Source: Nitrososphaeraceae archaeon (GTDB taxonomy: Archaea > Thermoproteota > Nitrososphaeria > Nitrososphaerales > Nitrososphaeraceae). Taken from it: DNA of 6,984 bases. Numbering within the stretch: position 1 is the stretch's first letter; the number at the start of each line of letters is the position of its first letter. Where the stretch lies: contig JASHSN010000465.1 of assembly GCA_030038695.1 (NCBI GenBank), forward strand, positions 1 to 6,984, in the 5' to 3' direction. Below are positions 1 through 4,751 of this stretch, in pieces. The notes under the pieces are model-generated. The model had not been told where the DNA came from. It searched no databases and worked only from the letters and a program-made list of their open reading frames with translations. A program made the translations under genes and the position numbers.

Positions 1-2
1 AT

Positions 3-1139
3 TTGATAAATAATCTCAATGAGACTACCAATCTCCATTTTCATGGATTTCATGTGTCTCCTGCAAATAATTCGGATAATATATTTCTTGAAGTTGCTCC
101 TGGTAAGACACAGCATTATACTGTCGATATTCCAAAAGGTCATCCTCTAGGTACAGACTGGTATCATTCACATCTGCATCAACTTTCTTATGGACAAGTT
201 GCAGCAGGTCTGTCTGGCTTGATTATTGTTGAAGGGTTACAAAAGTTATTGCCAAAGCCCTTACAGAATATCACAACACACACCTTTGCCATGAGAGATT
301 TTCCATACAACCAGCTATACGTTACTACATATAACATTGAACACGACCTTCTGCCTTTGAGTAATACATATACAGGTCACGAAAGACTAATCGTTAACGG
401 AGAAGTCAATCCCGAAATCAACATGACATCTGGAGAGACTCAATTATGGCATCTTGCAAATATCGGTCCTGAGACTTTCCTAACTGTTGAACTCCCTGGC
501 CACACATTTCATGTTATAGCAGAAGATGGATATCCTGTTTGGCAGGTATGGAACAATGATACTCTTTTCCTTCCTTCTGGAAAACGATTTGATGTATTAG
601 TGACTGCGACAGGCAACGGATCTATTCCATTTAGAACTGTTTACAATCATCTCATTGCGACTGTAAATATACAAGGTAACCAAAAAGATGTGAAACATGT
701 AAATATTATTCCAACAACTTTACCCTATCCTAAGAAAGACCTGAGTAATGCGACCATTGCTGCTCACAGAGTCCTTAATTTCTCATCAAACGACGTACAT
801 TGGAGATACGCGATAAATAACAAGACGTTTAATCCTAACAGAATAGATTATAAAGTTAAGCTTGGAACTGTAGAGGAGTGGAAGTTAGTAAACCTTGACA
901 ACAAATCATCCGCCGAGAATCATCCATTCCATATTCATATAAATCATTTTCAGGTAATGTCAGTTAATGGCAAACCATATCACGCACATGGATTACAAGA
1001 TACAGTTTTGATTCCAACTGAAGGTACTGTGGTTATTAGAATACCATTTAAAGATTTTGTGGGAAAATCCGTCTTTCACTGCCACCTGCTCTTCCACGGG
1101 GACTATGGCATGATGGGTACCTTTGAGGTCGTCAAATAG
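3..1139 (+). CDS. Multicopper oxidase, laccase-like, 5'-truncated by window edge
   Basis: The frame is open to the left edge, so the N-terminus is missing; the TTG at 3 is not a supported start. Counting from that codon, all four multicopper oxidase copper motifs are visible: HFHG (His12, His14), WYHSHLH (His55, His57), HPFHIH (His307, His310, His312) and FHCHLLFHGDYGM (His359, Cys360, His361, His365, Met370). In this family the Cys with two His and an axial Met form the type 1 blue-copper site, and the other His ligands hold the trinuclear site that reduces oxygen to water. First and last motifs in the first and third cupredoxin domains, about 350 residues apart, fit a three-domain laccase/CotA-like enzyme, not two-domain nitrite reductase. 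The Met ligand suggests a moderate-potential site. The electron donor (metal ion or organic) cannot be told. Such enzymes are normally secreted. The gene is probably co-transcribed with the secreted protein 11 nt downstream. Confidence 0.93.
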   Translation: MINNLNETTNLHFHGFHVSPANNSDNIFLEVAPGKTQHYTVDIPKGHPLGTDWYHSHLHQLSYGQVAAGLSGLIIVEGLQKLLPKPLQNITTHTFAMRDFPYNQLYVTTYNIEHDLLPLSNTYTGHERLIVNGEVNPEINMTSGETQLWHLANIGPETFLTVELPGHTFHVIAEDGYPVWQVWNNDTLFLPSGKRFDVLVTATGNGSIPFRTVYNHLIATVNIQGNQKDVKHVNIIPTTLPYPKKDLSNATIAAHRVLNFSSNDVHWRYAINNKTFNPNRIDYKVKLGTVEEWKLVNLDNKSSAENHPFHIHINHFQVMSVNGKPYHAHGLQDTVLIPTEGTVVIRIPFKDFVGKSVFHCHLLFHGDYGMMGTFEVVK

Positions 1140-1150
1140 GTGAGAGTGGC

Positions 1151-1648
1151 ATGTTGAAGACAAATAATTCCCAAAAAGTTGCAGTCGTGGCTTTGTTCAT
1201 AGTGTCAACATTTGCCGTAGCCGGAATGACAGCAGTTACGCTTCCTTCAGAGTCATTTGTGGTAGCACAAAGCCTGGGAAATGACCCGATTTCTGGTTGT
1301 TTCAAGGCAATTGGTAAAACAGAGGTTGAGACTGGCGGTATTCAAAATTGGACTGAAAGTATACAGAACCTCGTCTCCTTAATACATACCGACAAAACAC
1401 TAAAATTAATAAATGAAAATATAGTGGGAGCTAGCGGTCCAATAACTGATATGACCGGGATATGGAATGTGTTAAAAAATGACACTATGACTCCACATGA
1501 CAGAGTGGTGATATTCACCGTGGTTGATAATCTCTTGGCAGCCGCCCAACCCGGGTTTACCCGAATACAACAGGATGCGCTAGGTAGATGTATCATTAAT
1601 GAAGCCAAATCTTTGGGCCCTGGGACACCGTCTGCGCACCATCTATGA
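1151..1648 (+). CDS. Secreted two-cysteine protein of unknown function, downstream of multicopper oxidase
   Basis: This 165-residue protein has an N-terminal signal or anchor: a Lys-containing start, a hydrophobic stretch at about residues 10-30, then a likely cleavage region near the VVAQS motif (37-41). The mature part is mostly helical-looking, with exactly two cysteines (Cys50 in SGCFKA and Cys147 in GRCIIN) that could form one disulfide outside the cell, and a His-His-Leu C-terminus. I do not recognise the family. The ATG lies 11 nt after the multicopper oxidase stop, and a purine-rich GGTGAG overlaps that stop codon, so the two genes look like one operon ending at the terminator that starts at the stop codon. 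Co-expression and shared export suggest an accessory role for the oxidase, but no copper motif is evident (only three His). The opposite-strand frame is a shadow. Confidence 0.75.
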   Translation: MLKTNNSQKVAVVALFIVSTFAVAGMTAVTLPSESFVVAQSLGNDPISGCFKAIGKTEVETGGIQNWTESIQNLVSLIHTDKTLKLINENIVGASGPITDMTGIWNVLKNDTMTPHDRVVIFTVVDNLLAAAQPGFTRIQQDALGRCIINEAKSLGPGTPSAHHL

Positions 1649-1669
1649 AGTTGAGCAACTTGCATTTTT
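1648..1669 (+). terminator. Stem-loop plus T-run after the oxidase operon
   Basis: AAGTTG (1648-1653) and CAACTT (1656-1661) form a perfect inverted repeat around AG, followed after GCA by five Ts (1665-1669). It starts on the last base of the TGA of the preceding gene. Archaeal termination relies mainly on the T-tract, so the hairpin may be supplementary. The placement fits the end of the two-gene transcript. Confidence 0.5.
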
Positions 1670-1769
1670 GGTCATCTTATCTAATTCATCTATGCAAATA
1701 ATCTTGGAACTGAGATCAGAAAATCGAGTCCTTGGAAAACCAGGTAAAAACACTCATTGGTAAAGAAGC

Positions 1770-1892
1770 ATGACGGGCCAGATGAGATATCGACGCTTTC
1801 GCGAAATATGCAGATGGGTGAGTGATATCTCATATTGGGACGAATGGAACGAATATCGACTACTTGGATTTGAACAACGTGTGCAATACTAG
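1770..1892 (+). CDS. Putative small Trp/Tyr/Arg-rich protein (40 aa)
   Basis: This ATG-to-TAG ORF of 40 residues reads like real protein: it begins MTGQMRYRRFRE, has three Trp (one each in CRWV, SYWD and EWNEY), four Tyr and many Arg/Glu, and ends GFEQRVQY. It fills most of a spacer with no other gene. A TAA sits three codons upstream in frame, so the start cannot be extended. A 23-codon ORF (1692-1763) lies directly upstream in the same frame, which could mean a longer gene broken by a nonsense codon. No convincing Shine-Dalgarno is visible. The coding DNA contains a 10-bp inverted repeat and a TTTCGCGAAA palindrome (listed separately), so an RNA or DNA-site explanation competes. I do not recognise the family. 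Confidence 0.4.
   Translation: MTGQMRYRRFREICRWVSDISYWDEWNEYRLLGFEQRVQY
1782..1833. repeat. 10-bp inverted repeat enclosing a TTTCGCGAAA palindrome
   Basis: ATGAGATATC (1782-1791) is exactly repeated in inverse as GATATCTCAT (1824-1833). The 32-nt intervening sequence carries the self-complementary TTTCGCGAAA (1797-1806). The arms could pair in RNA or be paired protein-binding sites. The element lies inside the putative 40-aa ORF, so either function could coexist or exclude the other. Confidence 0.45.
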
Positions 1893-1939
1893 GCCATGAA
1901 AATAATGACCACTATGGATTCATTAGAGGTTCTGGCCAA

Positions 1940-2167
1940 TTGTTTAAGTATTTGTGGAGATTTCCAATCACTATAATCAAAGATAAATACCGTCTCCTTG
2001 TGACATCATCAGTAGGAGTAATGCCCATAATGTCTGTGACTATGGTAGCATCTAAAAGTCTCAATGCTCAGACCATAGGGACTACTAAAGTTTCTACTAC
2101 TCCAAAGAATGAAATCCCGGTAGATGGTGTCCCGCAATGGATTGCGATTAATACATTAACAAACAAA
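1940..2167 (+). pseudogene. N-terminal fragment of a secreted YVTN-type beta-propeller protein, cut by foreign DNA
   Basis: From a TTG at 1940 (an ATG near 2021 is an alternative), the first ~76 residues look native. There is a basic N-terminus, a hydrophobic signal segment at about 19-37, a likely cleavage region near SLNAQ, a Thr/Ser linker, then IPVDGVPQWIAINTLTNK at about 59-76. That last stretch matches the first blade of YVTN-family beta-propellers, where a pattern like IPVG..P.GIAVNPLTNKIYVAN is typical. The next blade strand is missing: at about 2168 the sequence changes abruptly to GC-rich bacterial-type DNA. The frame runs on to 2284, but that tail is antisense to the SDR gene and is not propeller sequence. 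Family proteins are usually several hundred residues, so most of the gene is lost or displaced. The YVTN call rests on one partial blade and is moderate. Confidence 0.55.
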
Positions 2168-2169
2168 GA

Positions 2170-2931
2170 TCACTTTTTTTGCGGCGGCGGGACGTTGGCG
2201 AGCCACCAATCGAATCTGGTCGAGCCGAGACGGGCGCCGGTGCCAGGAACCAGCGTCTTCTCGCTCACTTTGCTGCCGAAATAGGGCTCCGCTGGATCAG
2301 CCAACACCTGGCGCGCGTCTTTGTCATGTTCGAGGACCTTGCGGACCGGTTCGTCCAGAGTGAACGTGTCGGGCCCGGCGATCTCGACCGTGTCGTTTAC
2401 CGGTTCCGCGAGAGCCGCCTCGGCGACCGCTGTCGAAACATCTTCTGCCGCCATCGGCTGGAACAGCACGGGCGGCAGGCGCACTGTGTCGTCGTAGGTC
2501 GAAAACTGGGCAATCGTGCGCAGGAACTCGAAGAACTGGGTGGCGTGGACGAGCGTGTAGGGGATCGGCGAGCTCTTAATGAGGCTCTCCTGGGCCAGTT
2601 TGGCGCGAAAGTAGCCACTGTCCTGCATGCGCTCCGTTCCGACGACCGAGAGGGCGACGTGATGCTTGACGCCAGCGGCCACTTCAGCCGCAGTGAGGTT
2701 CTTGCCCGCGGTCTGAAAGAAGTCCATCGAGGCCCGATCTTCGAACGACGGCGAGTTGGCCACGTCGATGACAACTTCAGCACCTGCAAGCACCTCAGCC
2801 AAGCCTTCGCCCGTAATAGTGTTGACGCCCGTGCTCGGCGCAGCCGCAATTGCCTCATGGTCCCTTTGCTTCAGCTTCTCCACGACCTTCGATCCGATTA
2901 GGCCGGTCCCGCCGATAACCACAATTTTCAT
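2170..2931 (-). CDS. NAD(P)-binding atypical SDR / NmrA-like oxidoreductase
   Basis: The gene is complete at 253 residues, the usual length for this bacterial group. The N-terminus MKIVVIGGTGLIGSK carries the Rossmann GxxGxxG (Gly7, Gly10, Gly13) right at the start, which fixes the ATG at 2929-2931. Further marks are VVIDVANSPSF at about 53-63, HHVALSVVGTER at 90-101, a SGYFRAK segment with the YxxxK pair (Tyr107, Lys111), TQFFEF at 131-136, and a C-terminal ARLGSTRFDWWL that closes the fold. Relatives (NmrA-like/NAD(P)H-binding, PF13460-type) bind NAD(P)H and act as soluble reductases or redox sensors; substrates are mostly unknown. A purine-rich AAGGGCGG lies about 8 nt before the ATG. Codon use is strongly G/C at third positions, unlike every neighbour. 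It sits 70 nt downstream of the ligase stub on the same strand. Closest relatives should be proteobacterial or actinobacterial. Confidence 0.92.
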   Translation of the reverse strand: MKIVVIGGTGLIGSKVVEKLKQRDHEAIAAAPSTGVNTITGEGLAEVLAGAEVVIDVANSPSFEDRASMDFFQTAGKNLTAAEVAAGVKHHVALSVVGTERMQDSGYFRAKLAQESLIKSSPIPYTLVHATQFFEFLRTIAQFSTYDDTVRLPPVLFQPMAAEDVSTAVAEAALAEPVNDTVEIAGPDTFTLDEPVRKVLEHDKDARQVLADPAEPYFGSKVSEKTLVPGTGARLGSTRFDWWLANVPPPQKK

Positions 2932-3001
2932 GGCTTCCGCCCTTCGTAAAGATAACGTTCGCCGTGTTTGGCAATGATCAACCCGGCGTCTTGGACCGAT
3001 C

Positions 3002-3073
3002 TTACTCCTCGATCAGCCGCGACACTGCCGGTGCGTCCGGGTTCTTGACCTTGACCCAGTCCGGCGAACGCCC
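3002..3073 (-). pseudogene. C-terminal stub of a bacterial ATP-dependent DNA ligase (LigD-type)
   Basis: Read on the minus strand, 3002-3073 gives GRSPDWVKVKNPDAPAVSR then LIEE and a TAA stop. This closely resembles the end of short, LigD-related ATP-dependent ligases of soil bacteria, where ...YRSGRSPxWxKVKNP... carries nucleotidyltransferase motif V (the W-x-K-x-K lysines) and the protein ends soon after. Only about 23 codons remain. Upstream of them the frame meets a stop at once (3080-3082) and the composition becomes AT-rich, so this is a breakpoint inside the ligase gene and not a small gene. It has no adenylation lysine and cannot be functional. Its value is as a marker of the origin and edge of the insert. 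The family call comes from memory of the motif, not from a search. Confidence 0.62.
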
Positions 3074-3075
3074 CA

Positions 3076-3387
3076 GTATTTACATCTTTTGGGATTTCAT
3101 GTGCATCGTTCAATTTTCTATGGAAAACTATTATTTCGATTCGTCTTACGCCATAATACAGTCTTGGCATCCTGGATGGTCTTGAACAGATCTAGTACAA
3201 CCACTCCAACAAAGTAGCAGTCATTTTCCATCAACTCGGGCGAGACCAGAGCTAAGATTCGGCAAGACTTTGACTCAGTCTATGAATTGTTCATCTATGT
3301 ACCTTGGTCACAACCCCACAGTGACGAAGAACCGCAACTGGCGTAGAAGAGACACCTAGCAGATTTCTTATATTGTCCTCATATCTG
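3076..3387. other. Spacer to the right of the insert, no convincing gene
   Basis: This is AT-richer DNA again. Two short frames look faintly protein-like. One is a 37-aa minus-strand ORF (3231 down to 3118, starting MENDCYFVGVVVLDLF). The other is a plus-strand stretch at about 3221-3349 with no start codon, containing RQDFDSVYELFIYVPWSQ. They overlap on opposite strands and neither is recognisable, so at most they are remnants. No RNA gene or terminator was seen. If the insert is a clean interruption, the continuation of the propeller gene should lie here, but no further YVTN blades are visible. Confidence 0.5.
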
Positions 3388-3618
3388 TTAGAAGGGAATC
3401 AAAGAATAATTGATAAAGAACTTGTTAAATTCCTGAGAATCTATCATGCTCCCGTAAAAGCTCCTGTGAAAACCATAACTCCTGTAAAAATAGGTGAAGA
3501 TCGGTGCAATTACTCTCCTTCCAAGCCAACTTCTAGGAACAATAATTTTCGCAGAATTACCGAATTCGGTCGGTATTGCCGTTACTTCGGATACATGGCG
3601 TGTCGAACGTCTTTTCAT
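3388..3618 (-). pseudogene. Degraded DUF2080 / AbrB-like transposon-associated protein
   Basis: The chosen ATG (3616-3618) follows an AGGAG seven nt upstream (CTCCT at 3626-3630 on the plus strand). Residues about 11-36 (EVTAI..EFGNSAKIIVPRSWLGRRV) match the pattern of DUF2080 and related AbrB-like small proteins of archaeal transposons (..VTPFGNSAxVxVPKxWxGKxV..). The protein then departs from the family: the remaining ~38 residues are aromatic-rich (IFTYFYRSYGFHRSFYG), where relatives would carry a short hydrophobic strand and stop. That tail coincides with a block of short direct repeats, suggesting that the 3' end was replaced or frameshifted. The family is usually encoded with or near insertion-sequence transposases; none is present here. 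The plus-strand frame over the same region is taken as a shadow. Confidence 0.42.
3448..3489. repeat. Imperfect short direct repeats (G/A)CTCC(T/C)GT(A/G)AAA
   Basis: Three near-copies lie at 3448-3459 (GCTCCCGTAAAA), 3460-3472 (GCTCCTGTGAAAA) and 3478-3489 (ACTCCTGTAAAA). A fourth partial copy, GCTCCTGTAA (3625-3634), forms the Shine-Dalgarno region of the DUF2080-like ORF when read on the minus strand. The minus-strand core is ACAGGAG. Confidence 0.55.
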
Positions 3619-3666
3619 AACTGCGCTCCTGTAATTTTCATTATTCATTAGTATAATCATCCTTAG

Positions 3667-3837
3667 CTATATACTTTCCGGCCTGTAGTACCGTTCGAAG
3701 TATTCATGTCGATCTAAACGTTCTGTTATACAAGCTTTTAACACCTCAGAGGATTGACATGGCACATACCTGTCAAGATTGTGGTCTAGAATTTCTTTCT
3801 CGAGTCCAAGCGTCATAAGCAAACCATTAAATCTCAT
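3667..3837 (-). CDS. Putative small hypothetical protein (56 aa)
   Basis: An ATG-to-TAG frame begins MRFNGLLMTLGLEKEILDHN and ends with a charged, aromatic segment (ERLDRHEYFERYYRPESI). Its balanced composition, rich in Leu, Glu, Arg and Tyr, looks like a soluble small protein and not chance translation. It starts 32 nt after the stop of the secreted repeat protein on the same strand, so the two could form an operon. A second ATG at codon 8 is possible, and no Shine-Dalgarno is evident. It contains one each of the CxxS-type cysteines in VPCQSS and KACITE, with no metal motif. I do not recognise the family. A 19-aa zinc-finger-like ORF on the other strand (3759-3818) competes with it but is far shorter. 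Confidence 0.4.
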   Translation of the reverse strand: MRFNGLLMTLGLEKEILDHNLDRYVPCQSSEVLKACITERLDRHEYFERYYRPESI

Positions 3838-3869
3838 TAGCGCTAAAAACTTGGCATACGAATAGGACC

Positions 3870-4285
3870 TCAGGGGTACCCATTATTTCCGGGGTACCCA
3901 TTATAACCGGCGTACCCATTATCTCCTGGGTTACCTGGGGGCTGACCAATATTGCCTTCACCTTGGCTCCATGGGTTACCCATAGTAGGAGTGTTTGGAA
4001 TGCTCATAGTAGGAGTGTTTGGAATGCTCATAGTAGGCGTGCTCGGTGACAAATACTGGGTGTGCCTGATTTGCAAAAAATAGGACTGTTTGGATGCCAG
4101 ATAATAGGACCACTACTGCCGTAGTCCCTATTGCCGTAGTAGCCGCGATGGCCTCGATGTCCTCCTGCAAATGCTTGGTGGTAGCTTCCAACTATATAGC
4201 CTGAAGCAAGTAATAATGCAAATGTCACTACGATACCTGCAGGAACAATACTTATTTTTGGCTTCACATCGGTATAATCATGCAC
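3870..4285 (-). CDS. Secreted Gly/Tyr/Pro-rich tandem-repeat protein with an apparent one-base frameshift
   Basis: The start is GTG at 4285 (the GTG at codon 7, giving MKPKISIVPAG, is an alternative). A hydrophobic signal segment at residues 12-33 ends near HQAFA, followed by a GHRGHRGYYGNRDYGSSG stretch. The first frame ends after 85 residues, but the remainder of the same kind of sequence is in the next frame: SIPNTPTM repeats, then GNPWSQGEGN and a GY-rich end (NGYAGYNGYPGNNGYP) stopping at 3870. The shift is best explained by one base missing in the six-T run (plus-strand A6 at 4075-4080); restoring it gives one protein of about 137 residues. Low-complexity Gly/Tyr/Pro repeats after a signal sequence suggest an extracellular or cell-surface role; no enzymatic domain is seen. 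The frameshift may be real inactivation, slippage or a sequencing error. Confidence 0.6.
3873..3926. repeat. Three tandem 18-bp repeats
   Basis: The units are 3873-3890, 3891-3908 and 3909-3926, each of the form GG(G/C)GTACCCATTAT followed by four variable bases. They encode the NGYPG/NGYAG-type C-terminal repeats of the minus-strand secreted protein. Unit length is a multiple of three, so copy-number change would keep the frame. Confidence 0.85.
3981..4046. repeat. Tandem 24-bp repeats (two exact, one partial diverged)
   Basis: The unit begins CATAGTAGGAGTGTTTGG and is 24 bp. It is exact at 3981-4004 and 4005-4028, with a shorter diverged third copy from 4029. On the minus strand it encodes SIPNTPTM. 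All three minus frames are open through it, which explains why overlapping frames appear here. No spacers, so this is not CRISPR. Confidence 0.88.
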
Positions 4286-4622
4286 TTCGAATAAATCAAT
4301 TTATGAACTCGCATGTACTCAAATGTTCTATACTCCAGCCTCACAATTAAAATAATGAAAGGCTTGGGGTTTATCGAATGTACTGTGCATGATCATGAGC
4401 ACTAGAAAACGACGTGTAGTACTAATGACGACATTCTCCTGAGATTGAGAAAACCATCTTAATTCATACTTCAAGAATATGCTCAAACAGAGAAGATGAA
4501 AATCAGGACTGCACCTCTTCTTATAGGGTTGCGGAGGGGTCAAGTTGGCCTAGTGCGTTAGACTGACTGGCGATACTGCAAGTTATGTTCCCATTAGCTA
4601 GATAACACTCATTCTGTCAACA

Positions 4623-4641
4623 GTACATTCGTCGAATGTAC
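4623..4641. promoter_or_regulatory. Perfect 9-1-9 palindrome, candidate operator
   Basis: GTACATTCG, a central T, then CGAATGTAC form a perfect inverted repeat, six bases upstream of an ATATAAATA TATA-like element. In archaea this position, just outside BRE/TATA, is typical for binding sites of dimeric HTH regulators. The half-site with flank, CGAATGTACTGT, recurs at 4375-4386 as the inverse of 4620-4631, a 12-base match. Confidence 0.5.
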
Positions 4642-4647
4642 AGCGGC

Positions 4648-4678
4648 ATATAAATAACATAAAATGCTAGTATAAAAT
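4648..4678 (+). promoter_or_regulatory. Candidate archaeal TATA elements for the permease
   Basis: Two AT-rich elements are present: ATATAAATA (4648-4656) and TATAAAAT (4671-4678) within CTAGTATAAAAT (4667-4678). With about 25 bp from TATA to start site, transcripts would begin near 4680 or 4700, giving leaders of about 50-70 nt before the GTG at 4752. The second 12-mer is identical to one at 6384-6395. Confidence 0.42.
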
Positions 4679-4736
4679 GTGGATTGACGCGTGAATTCGC
4701 GGGTAACCATCACTTTGACCGGACACTAGAAAGATT

Positions 4737-4744
4737 GGGAGAGG
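4737..4744 (+). promoter_or_regulatory. Shine-Dalgarno that fixes the permease GTG start
   Basis: GGGAGAGG lies seven nt before the GTG at 4752-4754. This supports the non-ATG start over the internal ATGs, which lack such a site and would remove TM1. Confidence 0.65.
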
Positions 4745-4751
4745 ATATAAC

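Larger units (their letters stand above)
2168..3075. other. GC-rich bacterial-type insert (ligase tail plus SDR)
   Basis: Composition changes sharply. A sample line at 2281-2340 is 35/60 G+C, against 22/60 at 781-840 in the oxidase gene. The block contains only minus-strand, bacterial-looking genes: a complete SDR and the 3' stub of a DNA ligase. The left junction lies in a native gene close to the SDR stop codon; the right junction lies inside the ligase frame. No transposase, terminal inverted repeats or target duplication can be seen. This fits recent horizontal transfer by illegitimate recombination, or an assembly/library chimera with bacterial DNA. The boundaries are good to about 10 bp. 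Confidence 0.75.
4286..4751. other. Regulatory spacer between repeat-protein gene and permease
   Basis: I find no convincing gene in this spacer. A 71-codon minus-strand frame (4543-4328, TTG start) has no recognisable motif or ribosome site. The right end holds the palindrome, two TATA-like elements and the Shine-Dalgarno of the permease, listed separately. The left end has a short AT palindrome, ATAAAT-CA-ATTTAT (4291-4304), just upstream of the repeat-protein start. A tRNA-like look at 4531-4568 was rejected. Confidence 0.5.

Noticed and set aside
2168..2171. GATC at the left junction as a sign of restriction-ligation library chimerism
   Set aside because: A four-base site is common by chance and no GATC lies at the right junction.
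2179..2901. Long plus-strand frame opposite the SDR gene
   Set aside because: It is an Arg-rich, GC-driven shadow with no motif; the minus strand encodes a complete Rossmann protein with conserved motifs.
2928..3170. 80-aa minus-strand frame crossing the right junction of the insert
   Set aside because: It reads through AT-rich and GC-rich DNA in a frame different from the ligase tail and overlaps the SDR start; composition changes midway, so it is a junction artefact.
3759..3818. 19-aa plus-strand ORF MAHTCQDCGLEFLSRVQAS, resembling the start of a zinc-finger protein, with AGAGG six nt upstream
   Set aside because: Too short, with no second pair of metal ligands, and antisense to a longer protein-like frame (3667-3837). 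At best it is a remnant.
3873..4046. Possible CRISPR array
   Set aside because: The repeats are head-to-tail without unique spacers and encode amino-acid repeats in frame.
4531..4568. tRNA-like 5' half (GCGGAGG, then a D-arm-like stretch and TTAGACTGA)
   Set aside because: The D-stem does not pair properly, no T-arm or matching 3' acceptor strand was found downstream, and no intron-containing 3' half is visible.
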